DNA of 64,000 nucleotides from Cafeteria roenbergensis (Eukaryota > Sar > Bigyra > Bicosoecida > Cafeteriaceae). Position 1 is the first letter of the stretch, and every line of letters begins with the position of its first letter. Both the position numbers and the translations under genes were made by a program. The stretch covers positions 62,001 through 126,000 of the forward strand of contig VLTN01000039.1 in NCBI GenBank assembly GCA_008330645.1. The letters are read 5' to 3'. The notes beneath the pieces were generated by a model that saw nothing but the letters and a program-made list of their open reading frames with translations, made no database searches and was not told the DNA's origin. Below, piece after piece: positions 42,329-54,131 of this stretch.

Positions 42329-45300
42329 ATGGACCCCCCCGCCGACGCCAAGGGCGCTTCTGGTGCATTCCGAACGCCGCCGCCATCGCCGCTGCCGCGG
42401 CTGCCCGCCTCCGCTGGCCGCGTGTCCGGGCTCGACGCGGTGGCCGCCGCGGCCAAGGGGAGCGGCCCGTTCACCATTCGGGCCTCCAGCGCGGAGAGCA
42501 TGGCCGGCTCCCTGATGGAGTCCGTGGGGTCTCCGTCCGCGGCCGCGGCAGCGCAGGCCGCGCGACCCCCGGCCGCCGCGTCCACCCCGCGCCCGCGATC
42601 GTCGTCGGTGGACAAGCGGGGCCGCAACCCTGGGCACACGGCCGAGGACGGCGTGTTCCACCGCATTCGCGTGGGAATTTGCGCCATGGACAAGAAGGCG
42701 CGGTCCAAGCCCATGACCCAGATTCTCTCTCGCGTCCCCTCGTCCGAGTTCGAGATCATCGTGTTCGGCAACGACCGCCTGCTCAAGGAGGAGCCCGAGG
42801 CGTGGCCCGTGGTGGACTGCTTCATCGCCTTCTTCTCAAAGGGCTTCCCCATCCAAAAGGCAGAGCGGTACGTGCAGCTCCGCAGGCCCTTTTGCGTGAA
42901 CGACCTCTCGATGGAGTATATCCTGCGCGACAGGCGGCTCTTCTACAAGCACCTGGCCTCCTGCGGCGTGCCCGTGCCTCCCCACCTGGTCGTCAGCCGG
43001 GGCGGCAGCAGGAGGCAGCGCATCGTCGAGCACGAAGACTCGCTCGAGGTGGACGGGGACATCATCTACAAGCCCTTCGTGGAGAAGCCCGCCGACGCCG
43101 AGGACCACAACATCATGGTATACTTCCCGCGGCGCATGGGGGGCGGCTGCAAGCACCTGTTCCGCAAGGTAGGCAACAAGTCCAGCCAGTTCTACAGAGA
43201 CGTCAACCGCATCCGGGCGGAGGGGTCCTACATCTACGAGCAGTTCCTGCAGACCTCTGGCACCGACATCAAGGTGTACGCCGTGGGGCCCGACTACGCC
43301 CACGCCGAGGCCAGGAAGTCGCCCGTCGTCGACGGCATCGTGCAGCGCGACGGGGAGGGCAAGGAGCTCCGCTTCCCCATCATGCTCACCCCCTACGAGA
43401 AGGAGGTTGCGCGCCGCGTGGTGCAGGCCTTCCGCATGAACGTCTGCGGCCTCGACCTGCTCCGCACCCACAACAAGACGTACGTGTGCGACGTCAACGG
43501 CTGGTCCTTCGTCAAGAAGAGCACCAAGTACTACGACGACGTGGCGGAGCTCCTCACGTTCATGATGCTCAGGGCCAAGGCCCCGCACCGCCTGCGGGCG
43601 CGGGACCTGGCCGCGTTCTCGCCGCCCGCCGGCCTGCCCACGCGAATGCTCTCCGCCGTCGGCCCTCCGGCCCCCGGCCCCAGGCCGCGCCACCGTCCCC
43701 CCGCGGGGCCGCCGGCACGCCACGGCCAGGCCGGCAAGCCATCAGACTCCTCGGCCCCCGACGCAGCCGAGGCCGCCGGCCCGGGCGCCGCCGGCTCCGG
43801 CGCGCGTCGCCAGGCCAGCGGCGGCTCGGCCTCGTCGACCAAGCGGCACGAGGAGCTCCGCTGCGTTCTGGCCGTGATCCGTCACGGGGACCGCACGCCG
43901 AAGCAGAAGATGAAGATGAAGGTGTCCGACCCGCGGCTGCTCGCCCTGCACCGCAGGCACTCGCGCGGGCCACGTCAGGAGGCCAAGCTCAAGTCCGCGC
44001 AGCAGCTGCAGGTGGTGCTGGAGACTGTGCGGAAGATTATGGAGGAGGAGGCGGCGGAGGGGTCGAGCGACTCGGAGGGCGAAACCGAGCAACGGAGCAA
44101 GCTCATGCAGCTCCGCGCCATCCTGGAGCGGGGCGGGCGGTTTCACGGGATCAACCGCAAGGTCCAGCTCAAGCCGACCAAGTGGAGGCCGGCGGAGCGG
44201 CCTGCCACGCCCGAGGCGGGGTGCGGCGACGCGGGGCTGGGTGGGAACCACCAGTGCCAGGCGGGGGGGGACGACGACTGCGACGATGAGGCGGAGCGCG
44301 ACGGCGCGGGGGCGGAGGCCGCCCGCGAGGGGGGCAGCGACGGCGCGGCGCGCGACGCAGACTCCCGAGGACAAGGCGGCGGGCGCCGGGGCAGCAAGGC
44401 GGGCAGCGGCCACGGCGCCAAGGACGACTGCGACTCGTTCGAGGCCGTGGTGCGTGAGAGCGCGGTCGGGCCGTCGGTGGCGCTGCAGACCGCGGCAGCG
44501 GCCAGGCAGCGGCTGGGAGGGCATGCCTGCGGGGATTCCTGGGGCGGCGCGGAGGGCGACGCGTGGGTGCCGCCGCAGCCCGGGGTGGACTCTCCAATGG
44601 GAAACGACGGGGCCAAAGCGGGGGCCGGGCGCCGCCGGCCGCGGAGCGCCACGGACGAGGTCGCTGCTGTGGACGACGACGTGGAGCCCTGCCCTGCTGA
44701 GATGGAGGACGATGGCGCTGACGGAGGGGACGACGACGGTGATAACATGACGGCTGTCACTGCGGCCGATCCGGACGACGACGACGACGACGAAGCCGCC
44801 GCTGACGCCAAGGCCACCGGCGACAACGCCAGCGTTGCCGCGAGCGGGAGCAGGGTTCACGACGGCGAGTCCGCGGCGGCGCCGACGCCCTCGCGGCGCA
44901 ACCGCTCCCCGCACGCGGCTAGCTCCACCGGCGGGCTCTCCGCCAAGAGCCCCGGACGCGCGGGCGGGTCGCGGCGGGTGATCGGCCACCCCCCCTGGGA
45001 GGGCGAGGACGCCGACCGGGCCCACTGCGACGACGACGAGTCCCCCTGGGACGAGGAGGTGCTGGAGGCGCAGCTGGTGCTGAAGTGGGGGGGCGTGCTC
45101 ACCGAAGCAGGTCGCAGGCAGGCCGAGGAGCTTGGGCGCCGCTTCCGCAGCCACCTCTTCCCCGGCGAGTCGACGGGGCTGCTGCGGCTGCACGCCACGT
45201 ACCGGCACGACCTCAAGATCTACAGCAGCGACGAGGGCCGCGTGCAGATGACGGCGGCCGCCTTCACCCGCTCGTTCCTGGCGCTGGACGGCGAGCTGAC

Positions 45301-45437
45301 ACCAATCCTTGCGGCTCTGGTGCGGAACGCCAACACGCAGGCGCTGCTCGATGACAGCGGAGGCGCTCGGCCGGCCATGGACCACATGAAGGAGCTGCTG
45401 CGGGAGGGCCTCCTCGCAGAGACGGAGACGGAAGAGA

Positions 45438-45468
<31 letters not shown>

Positions 45469-48400
45469 TGGCGTCGACGACGATACGGAGGAAGAGGAGC
45501 TTGAGGAGGAGGAGCACGAGGGCGATGGAGCGGGGCCGCGCGCCGCCGCCGGGCTCAGCGGCAAAGGGGGCCGCTCTGCCTCCGCTCGCCGTGCCGGCGC
45601 AGAGGCCGTGCAAGGGGAGGATACGACCGCGGCACTCGGCATGATGGCGGCAAGCCAGTCGCTGAAGCGGGACCACACTGACCAGGACGCCACCCTCCCC
45701 GCGATCAGCGTCGGCATCGAGGGGCTGGCCGCGATCCCGGCCAGCGAACCCACCAGTGGCGCCGCCACGCCCGCCAGCGCCAGCGCCAGCGACGGCCACC
45801 GCGGCAGCTCGCACATCAGCTCGGCACCCCGCTCAGCGCCCCCCAGCCCCAGCGTCTACGCCAGCGCCACGACAGCCCCTGGGAGCGACGGAAGCCAGGG
45901 TCGTCCCCGCTCGCCGACCTCCCCGACCTCGCCCATGGGCGACGGCGACGACGATGGCGCCGTGGAAGCTGACGGAGTTCCCAGCGCCAGCGCCAGCGCA
46001 GGCGCCGGAGCCAGCATGGGTACGGGAGGCGGCCTTGGCACTGGTGCCGACGCCGCGGCTGGCCAAGCAGCCAACGCGGCCTCTGCCGTCCCCGCCGCCA
46101 CCATCACCACCGCCGCCGCCGCTGGGGGCGGCGTTGCCACGATGTTGCCCCCCGCTGGAGCCGTGGCTCAGATTGCGGCGCTCAACCCATCCCCTGCCCT
46201 GCGCGCCCTCCGCGAGGCCGAGAAGCCGTCCCCGGCCGCCACCGCCGTGTCCGCGTCCTCGTCCAACGCCCCGCTGCGCTCAGAGGCCCTGGTGCCACTC
46301 TCCCTGCCCCAGCCATTCCTCTGCGGGGACGACCACGCCCGCGCCGTTCAGGCCATTTCGCAGACGCTCGTGGACGCCGTGGCTCCGGAGGCGGCCAGCT
46401 CGCACGTCACAGCCCTCACGGCCATGGGGAAGCACCCCCGCCGCCGCCTGGCCCAGCTGCTGGCGGCTATGAGCTCCCTGGTCGAGCACCTGGAGGGCAA
46501 GCTGGCAGGGGCCCGCGCCGCGCTCAGGCGGGCGGAGGAGTCGGAGCGGGCGGTGGTCGCGGCGGCGCAAGCGGAGGCCGCGGAGCTGGCGGCGGCCGCC
46601 GCAGCTGCTGCAGCCGCAGGCGCGGCCACCGCCGAGCACGATCTCAGCAGCCTCGGCAAGGACGCAAGCGGGGAGGGCGGGGAGGCCCAGGCATCGGCCC
46701 TCGCGGACGCTGCCGCCGCTGCAGCGGTCGCAGCAGTCTCGGCCGCAAGCGCGGCGAGCCGCCAGCTCGGCAGTGTGCCCATCCCAGACGAAGCCGGGGA
46801 CGAGGCAATCGGGTCCCCGCCCGGCGCGGACATCGAGGACCCGAGCACGCCCGTTGCGCGGAGGCGGGAGCTTGCGGAGGCCGACGCCCGCGCCGCCAAG
46901 GCCGCCGCCGCGGCAGACGCTGCAGCCACCGCGCCCCTGCTAGGCCACAAAAAGGAGCCGAGCTCCGATGACAGCGTGAACCAAGACGACGACGGCGAAG
47001 ACGACGCAGCCTCCAAGGATGCTGCGCGGGACCGGGGCGACAAGCCGGACAAGCAGAAGCAGCACAAGAAGCACAAGAAGAACAAGAAAGCGAAGCACCG
47101 CCAGTCCGACTCCTCGGAGGGGGGCGCCAAGGTTCCGCCGGCCGTCGCGGCGGCCACCCGGCACAGGACCCAGGCAAACAACGCCGTCGCGCAACTGCTC
47201 CTCACCGCGGAGCGCTGGCGCAAGCTCGTCAAGGACGTGTACTCTGCCAAGAAGGATCGCTTCGACCTGAGCAAGCTGCCCGACATCTACGACTGCGTCA
47301 AGCACGACATCCTCCACTCCCCCCACATCCGAGCGGCGCCCACCGCCATCGTTCGGCGCGTCTACAACACCAGCCGCGCCTTCGCGGACATTGTCATCCC
47401 GCAGGAGTATGGCGTTACGTCGGCGGACAAGTTCGCCATCGGCTCCAACATCGCCCACCACCTGCTGCGAAAGATATTCTTCGACCTCACAGCCGTGCAC
47501 TCCACGATGCCGCCCTCCTCACTGCTCTCGAGCCTGCCTGCGGCCGCTGCGGAGGCTGCGGCGGCGGCGCAGCACCGCGCCCCCGCGCTGCCCCCGCCTG
47601 CCAACGCTGCCGGCCCCTTCTCAAGCCAGCAGCAGGCCCTGCCGTCCTCGCGTCCGCTGGTGGCCGCCCGCGGCGTCTCGTCCGCCTCCATCGGCGAGCC
47701 CCGAGTCTGGATCGAAACGACCGCTGGCCTGCCGGCCACCGCCTCCTCAGGCGGCCAGGCCGCGGCTCCGGCGCGCTCAACCAGCGTGGCCTCGTGCGAC
47801 GCTGCCGTCGCCGCCGCTGTCGCCCCCAGTCCGACCGGCCCTGCAACGACGGCTCTGCCGGCTGGCCTTGGCGCCTTGTCTGGGCTCAGGCAGCCCTCCT
47901 TGGCGGTGGGGTCGCTCGCCACGGGCGGTTTCACGCCCCAGGCGCTGCTCGGCCCAGCAGCTGCTGTCATGGGCCAGGCCGGCGCTGGCGGCTTCCCGGC
48001 AGCGAGCGACGCCGGCGCCACGGCGCCTGGCTCCCTGGAGGACGACCGCGGATCCGTGCGGCCCAGCATGCCGTCGGTGTCCGGTTTGGCCACCCCTGTC
48101 GGCGTTTCTTCGTCGCCCGGCACTCCTATTGCGGTTGTGAGCGGAAGGGGCGGCCGCCCCGACCCGAGCGCAGGCAGCGCTGCCCGTGCAGCCACCGCAG
48201 CACCCGAGGCGGTTTCGCAAGCGGCTGCTCCTTCCGCCGGCGCCGCGACCGCGCCCGACGCGGCGGGCCCGACGGCCACGGCAGCCGCGCCGGGCGGCTC
48301 CATCTCGCGGCAGGACGCGACGTCCGTGTCGCCGTCGCTCGCAGGAGCGTCGGCCACGGCCGCCCGCGCGTCCCGCCTGTCCAGCGCCCCAGCTCCTGCA

Positions 48401-51400
48401 TCCGGCGGGTCGACGGACCGCGACCCGCCCAGCCACCCGCACCGCACCGCGCCCGCCCCGCCTCCCGCCGTGCCTCGCGCCACCGGCGCCGGTGCCGGTG
48501 CCGGCGGCAGCCCTCCCCGCACGAGCCAGCCTTCCGGTGACCCGCCCGCCCTGGCCCAGCGCCGCATCCTCCTGGACCCGGCGCAGGGCCGCCGCCCGCC
48601 CTCTGGAGCAGCGGCGTTCAGCAGCGCCAGGAGCGATGCCGCCGGCATCGTGTCTCGCGGCACGCTGCCCCGCGCCGCAATGCCCACCACGCAGGCGTCT
48701 GGCGGCCTCCTCAACGCCCCCCGCCCCTTCTCCCCGGGCGCCCCTGGCTCTGTCGGCTGGGCCGACTCGCCGTTCGGCCCGCCCCCGCCTCCCCCCCACC
48801 TCGCCCCGCACCAGCGGTCCCACGGCCCGCTCGGCCCCTCCCCCCCCGGCCACTCTCAGCTGCCAGGCGACGTCTATCCCGGTCGCGTCGGCGCTGCCCC
48901 TGTGCACCAGCCGGCAGTGCTCTCGCATGCCCGAGGAGACCCCTTTTCGCACGGAGGGCCCTCTGGCGCCGCTGCCCCTACTGGGGAGGGGACTCATCCG
49001 CGCCCCGTGGCGGACGGCACGCAGCCCTCCCAGGCGCTGCCCGGTGTCGCGCCAGCATCAGGCGCCGGCCTCCAGCAAGGCAGCGGCGCAGGCTTCGCAG
49101 GAGCGAGCGCAGAAGCCGCCCAGGCGGAGGCAGCGGCAGCAGTGGCCGCCCACCCAGGCGCCGCCGGGCAGCACGCGGTTGCGCGTGCCCCAGCCCCTCT
49201 CCGCGTGCGGCCCCGCTCTCGCAGCTGCACCGGCCTCGTGGAAGGCATCGGGGTGGCTCTCGGCGGCAAGGTCAACTTCGTCGATCGGCGGGCCATCTTC
49301 TTCCCAACGGCAGAGATGAAGCTGCTGCAGGACGCGACCGCCGGCCACGCCGCCGGCCAGGGCAACAATCCCCCCTTTGCGCGCTCGAAGCAGGCCTCGA
49401 TCCGAGCCTTCGGCGGGAAGCCCGGAGGCTTGCCCACGACTCACAAGCCGCACTTGCTGCCGGTGCACCCCGGCGCGGGAGGCGCCCCGGTCATCGCGGT
49501 CCAGCGCAACGCCAGCACGACGCTGCAGCGCGTTTGGACCGACCAGGCGGCAGCTGGGCCTGCAGCCCACACGGGCGGCTTCCAGGCCATCGCTGCCCGC
49601 CCAGGGGACCCCCTGCGACACGTGGATCCGGCCGCCCACGTCGACGCCAGCGCCCGGGACGGCGCTGCAAGCCCGCCCCAGTCCGCCCTCTCCGGCGTCC
49701 TGGGCTCTCAGGACGGGCTCCTGTCCCACGGCAAGGGCTCGCACGACGCGGCCATCCCTGGATTCGCAAGCTACGCCCCCGAGGACGCTGCTGCGGCAAC
49801 GGCAACGTCGGTGCCTGCTGGGGGACCGGGCGCTGGGCTCGGCGCCGTGCGGTTCGTCCAGGCGTCGCCATCAGCCCCTTCCCACGGTGCCGGCAGCTTC
49901 GCGCCGCACGCGGTGCCTCACTCCAGCGAGCAAGCCTCTGCGGCGGGATCGCCCCAGTCGGCGGCGAACCCGGAGGCGGCGGCGGCCCTGGGTGCCTCGC
50001 ACTCGTACAGCGTGCCGTTTGGCCTCTGCGGGGCAGGCATCGGCGCGGTGCAACCGCCTGACACGAGCGGCGCGACCGCTGCCCCGGTGGGCAGCTACGA
50101 CACCGCCGTGGCCTCCTTCAACCAGCAGGGCTCGACGGCCGCGGCGGCGCTGGGGACAGCGGCCGGAGACCAGGCGAGGGCGTGGGCTCCGCTTTCGATG
50201 CTGGGAGCCGATCGGCGCGGTTTCGCGTCCCCGGCTCACGACTACGACCACCAGGGCGAGCACGGCCTGCTGGGCGCTGGCGCGGGAGGCGGGCAGGGCC
50301 ACCCGTCGACGAGCATGGGGCTGGACCTGACCGTGGGCGAGCTCGACGCCATGGGCATGCCTGCGCACACGGCGACGTCCATGCTGGGGTCCTCCCGGCG
50401 CGACCGGTACCGGCACGGAGAAGAGACGGGGCCGTTCCTGGTGGGCCGGCCGGAGACGGCTGCCAGGTTTGAGAAGCACCTCGCGCTGCGGTCGGACGAG
50501 GGCGAAGCGGAGGAGGAGGAGCACGAGGAGGCCGCCGCGGCTGCCAGGGAAGGCGCGGGGTCGACTGCCGGGGAAGAGGGAGGCCCCGACGCTGCCAGCC
50601 TGCGGCAGCTCGCTGTAGGCAGCGGCGGCAGCGTGGCGGGGGGCGGACAGGCTGGCCACGACGGCCGCCCCACCACGCCCTCTCGCACAGGGAGCATGCT
50701 CTCCCTCGTGGCTGCCCCTGCGGAGTCTCCGGGGCGGGAGTCTGCCCTCCGCGCCGGGGCGACAAGCCCGGACGCGGACCTCGCCGGGGTCAGCCACCCG
50801 TCGGCCGGCGCCGAAGCTGCTGCCGGCGAGGGGGACGCCCACGGCGTCCTCCGCAGCCGCACCCTTTCTGAGGACGCCGAGGTCTCGTCGCAGCTTCGCG
50901 GCTCCGTGGTGGGGGGCTCCGAGGCAATCCGCCGCTCCAGCATCACCAGCAGGAGCAACGTCGCTGGTTCCGGCTCGCGTCTGCCCTCCGGCAGCGGCAC
51001 CAGCGGCAGGCGCCGCCGAGGCGGCAGAGGGCTGCACGACATCGCCCGCGACTTCAGCGAGACCGTCCACAAGCTGGACTCCCGGTCCATGTCGGGGGCC
51101 GGCTACGTGTCCGTTAAGACGCCCCAGCGCCACGTGCGCACGCGCCTCTACTTCACCTCCGAGAGCCACGTGCACGCCCTGGTCAACGTCCTCCGGTGCG
51201 CCGCGGAGGCGGAGGGCGTGGAGGACGTGCTCACCCCGGAGGGCCGCCTGCTGCTCGGCGCCACGCCGGAGCTAGACTACTGCACCCACATCGTGTTCCG
51301 GCTGTATGAGCGCCTCGACGTGGCCCCCGACTCCCCCGGGAGGCACCGCGCGGAGATTCTGTTCTCGCCAGGGGCCTGCATGGACCCCCTGGAGCGCACC

Positions 51401-51913
51401 GCCAGGCCCCCCATCAGCCTCGGGGCGCAGGGCTCTGCCCAGACGAGGCCCCGCAAGGGGTCCGTGGTGAAGCGCACCCGCGGACGCCGCGCCCGCCTGC
51501 CGCTCGCAGAGGGCGCGGAGGACGTACCCATCACAGACGGGCCCCGCACCGCCGATGACGTGGTCAAGGCCACGCAGGCAGCGCTGCTCGGCCAGCAGCA
51601 GGGCAAGACCTCTGCCGCAGCGACCGCCACGCTCGGCGGGGAGGTGTCCACGCCCCCGTCGAGGCCCCGCGCAGTCGGTGGAGCCCGGCGGCGTGAGGCC
51701 GACGGGCCCATGCGCTACCTCTCGCCGCTGCCCATGGTGGCGCTCGGCAACAAGGTGAGTCTCGAGCAGCTGGAGCAGCTACTCTCCGGCGCAATCACCC
51801 AGTGCGGGGGCTCGCCCGGAGCCGACGAGCACCGCAAGGTGCGGCAAAAGACACCCCTCGACATGGCCAACGCCACGAATCTCATTGCAGCAGCCAGCGG
51901 GGCGCTTGCATGA
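42329..51913 (+). CDS. VIP1: PPIP5K/VIP1 bifunctional inositol pyrophosphate kinase-phosphatase
   Basis: A single exon of 3194 residues, over twice the length of human PPIP5K1 (about 1430). The ATP-grasp kinase domain is at about 109-430: RIRVGICAMDKKARSKPM, FEIIVFGNDRLL, GDIIYKPFVEKPADAEDHNI, GTDIKVYAVGPDYAHAEARK and YVCDVNGWSFVKKSTKYYDD. It phosphorylates InsP6 and 5-InsP7. The histidine acid phosphatase-like domain starts at about 508 (LRCVLAVIRHGDRTPKQKMK, with RHGxRxP at 518-524). It is then interrupted by an acidic insertion (about 570-900), resumes at LKWGGVLTEAGRRQAEELGR and YSSDEGRVQMTAAAFTRSF, continues at about 1627 (AERWRKLVKDVYSAKKDRFD), and after a 1200-residue low-complexity insertion closes at about 2940 with RLYFTSESHVHALVNVLR. 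The domain blocks are intact and in order. No introns are needed. Inositol pyrophosphates signal phosphate and energy status. Confidence 0.93.
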
Positions 51914-52215
51914 CGGCCGCTCAAGTTGTGCGGAGTACGCGTTTGTTGGGCGCCCCCGCGCCAGCTCCCAAAACGCGGCGCACTCAGCACGCTGGCTGCT
52001 GGAAAGCCCGCTCCGTGTTGGGCCACACGCCAATGTGCCCCCTCCCCACCCATCCCCGCGCGCACCCACACACACACGCATTCCACACCAGCACATGCCC
52101 CCAGCACTGCACGCACACTGGAGTTCAACCTGACAGAGCTGGTGTCCCAGCGCCCCGCTGCGAGCCACGCCCTCGCTGCCCGCTGCGGAGGCAGTCGCAC
52201 CCGCGGACGCCCGCC
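51914..52215. promoter_or_regulatory. Gap between VIP1 and VPS26C
   Basis: 302 bp between two plus-strand genes, holding the VIP1 3' flank and the VPS26C promoter. It includes a CA-rich stretch (CACACACACACG at 52069). No gene seen. Confidence 0.45.
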
Positions 52216-53915
52216 ATGGACCTATCGGTCAAGCTGAGCCGGGTGGACCACACTTTCAGCGCCGGTGTGAGTCACGGTGTCCCAACGGGGCGCCTCCCGC
52301 CTCGCGCTCCAAGTGCCGATCCGCAAGCGAGCGCGCCGCTCCCCGCGCACACCTCCGCTCGCAGGAAAAATGCGCGGGCCGGATCATCGTGAAAACCAGG
52401 TCGCGGCTGGCGCACTCGGGGCTGATGCGTGAGCTTGCCGCTGGCACTAGTGGCCCCTTCATTCAGGAGCGCGGCTGCTCAGAACGTTGCCGTGCAGCCG
52501 CCCCCCCCCCCCCGCTTGGGCTTGATTAAGCGGCTGCGACGGACATTGTGTGCACCCTCGCAGTTGTGGCGCACGGAGAGGTCCAGCCCCAGCTCTCGGC
52601 GAGGAACGCGGGGATCTTTGGAGCCTCGCAGCTGAACCCGACCCCAATTCTGCACGTGAGTCGCCAGCCCGGAGGCAGCAACTCCAGGAGCTGGGGGCAC
52701 TCGTGCGAAGGGGGCGCCACGCGCCTCCCCATGCCTGCGCGCGCGATTTCAAACCCTGCTGCGTCCCCCGCGCGCCCCCTGTTCGTGTGTTCGGCGCTGC
52801 AGACTGAGCTGCCAATTCTGGACGCCGACGTGTTCGAGCCGGGCGAGTACGAGCTGCCGTTCGAGTTCCCGATCGAGCCCATTCCAGGCGAGACGCTGGC
52901 GGAGACCTACCACGGCGTGTACGTCAACGTGCAGTACACAGTCAGCGTGGAGCTCAAGCGCAGCGGGATGTTTGTGCGCAGCCTGGCTGCGCAGTGCCCT
53001 CTCGTCGTGCACACGCCGGTGAGCCCTGGCGCGAGCGCCCGGCCGGTTGGGTGGCACGCTGCCTCTGTGCGGCGGCAGCGGCTCCTGCTGTTGCCGCTCC
53101 TGCTGCTCGGCATCGTCGAGATCCCCCCGTCAACCCTCTCGATCCGGGGCGACAAGTGGTTCGGCAACGCCTTGCAGAATTCCGCCGCCTCCGCCCCCCT
53201 GAGCAGCGCCCCCGCCCGAACTTGGCCCGATTCTCGGCATACCCCGTTGCCTCCGTCGCAGACTGAGGCCAAGCCTGACCCCGAACCCAACGACTTCGAA
53301 ATCCTTCCGGAGTCTCTCAAGAACGTCCGGGCCGAGCGCCTCTCCGCCATTCCGCCCTTCCGCGTGACTGGCCGATTGGAGCAGACAAACGCGTCTCTCA
53401 CAACGCCCTTCGTCGGACACGTGAGGCCGCAGGCGCTTGCACGCCCTGGAGCTCTCCTCAGGAGCCGGTTTCGGGCCGGCCAGAGTGTGCAAAACTGCTC
53501 GAACTGCCTCGCCCCCAAGCGATCTCGATCGCCCCGTGGCCCCCGCGCCTCGACTTCCCGACTTCCCCCCTGCCGCCCCCGCCGCCTCGTCCTGGCTTGC
53601 ACGCCGCAGATCACTGTTGAGGAGTCGACGGAGCGCATCCGGTCGCTGGAGCTGCAGCTTGTGCGCGTGGAGACGGTTCGTAACGAGGGCCGTGAGGCGC
53701 GCGAACGGACGGAGATCCAGAACCTCCAGGTCGGCGAGGGCGACGTCGCCAGGGGCATGCCTGTCCCGCTGTACGCGGTGCTGCCCCGGCTCTTCACTGC
53801 GCCCACCGTGCACCGCTCGCTGTTCAGCATCGAGTTTGAGGTCAACGTCATCGTGCGGTTCGAGCGCCACTACTTGAGCACGCTGAACATCCCCATCACC
53901 CTCTACCGGGGCTGA
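52216..53915 (+). CDS. VPS26C: VPS26C (DSCR3) retriever complex subunit
   Basis: Six exons: 52216-52266, 52365-52428, 52564-52655, 52803-53018, 53262-53420 and 53610-53915, encoding 295 residues (human VPS26C 297). The most intron-rich gene here. The spliced protein reads MDLSVKLSRVDHTFSAG, then RIIVKTRSRLAHSG, then GEVQPQLSARNAGIFGA, then YELPFEFPIEP, YHGVYVNVQYTVSVELKRSG, then ERIRSLELQLVRVETV and TEIQNLQVGEGDVARGMPVP, ending NIPITLYRG. These follow the arrestin-fold family block by block. VPS26C is a subunit of Retriever (with VPS35L and VPS29), part of the Commander assembly that recycles membrane cargo from endosomes. All junction phases are consistent (0,1,0,0,0). Intron 2 contains 13 consecutive C. 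No unusual residues seen. Confidence 0.93.
52501..52513 (+). repeat. C13 homopolymer in VPS26C intron 2
   Basis: 13 consecutive C on the sense strand, ending 50 nt before the acceptor AG. Confidence 0.95.
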
Positions 53916-54131
53916 GGCGGCGGTAGCCCGTGTGCCCGTGCGATGCGTAGCGCCTGCTTGCATGTGGGGCTTGTGTTCGTGTGCGTGTAAGCGACCACGA
54001 CGGCTGGCCGGAGCGCTGTGTTCCTTGCACGGCCGCCCGCGCTCCCAGGCCCACTCACCCGCCAAGGCACAGACGCAACCAACCCTCAAGCTATAGTCGG
54101 ACCCGGCCCAAGGGCTGCCCCGGCAGCGCCA

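Noticed and set aside
43742-45814. A 690-codon open frame on the minus strand inside VIP1, and similar long antisense frames at 2915-4675, 13933-16203, 47777-48997 and 9675-11834
   Set aside because: They mirror genes with strong G/C third positions, which leaves complementary frames open. None shows a domain, and they cross known introns and domains of the opposite gene.
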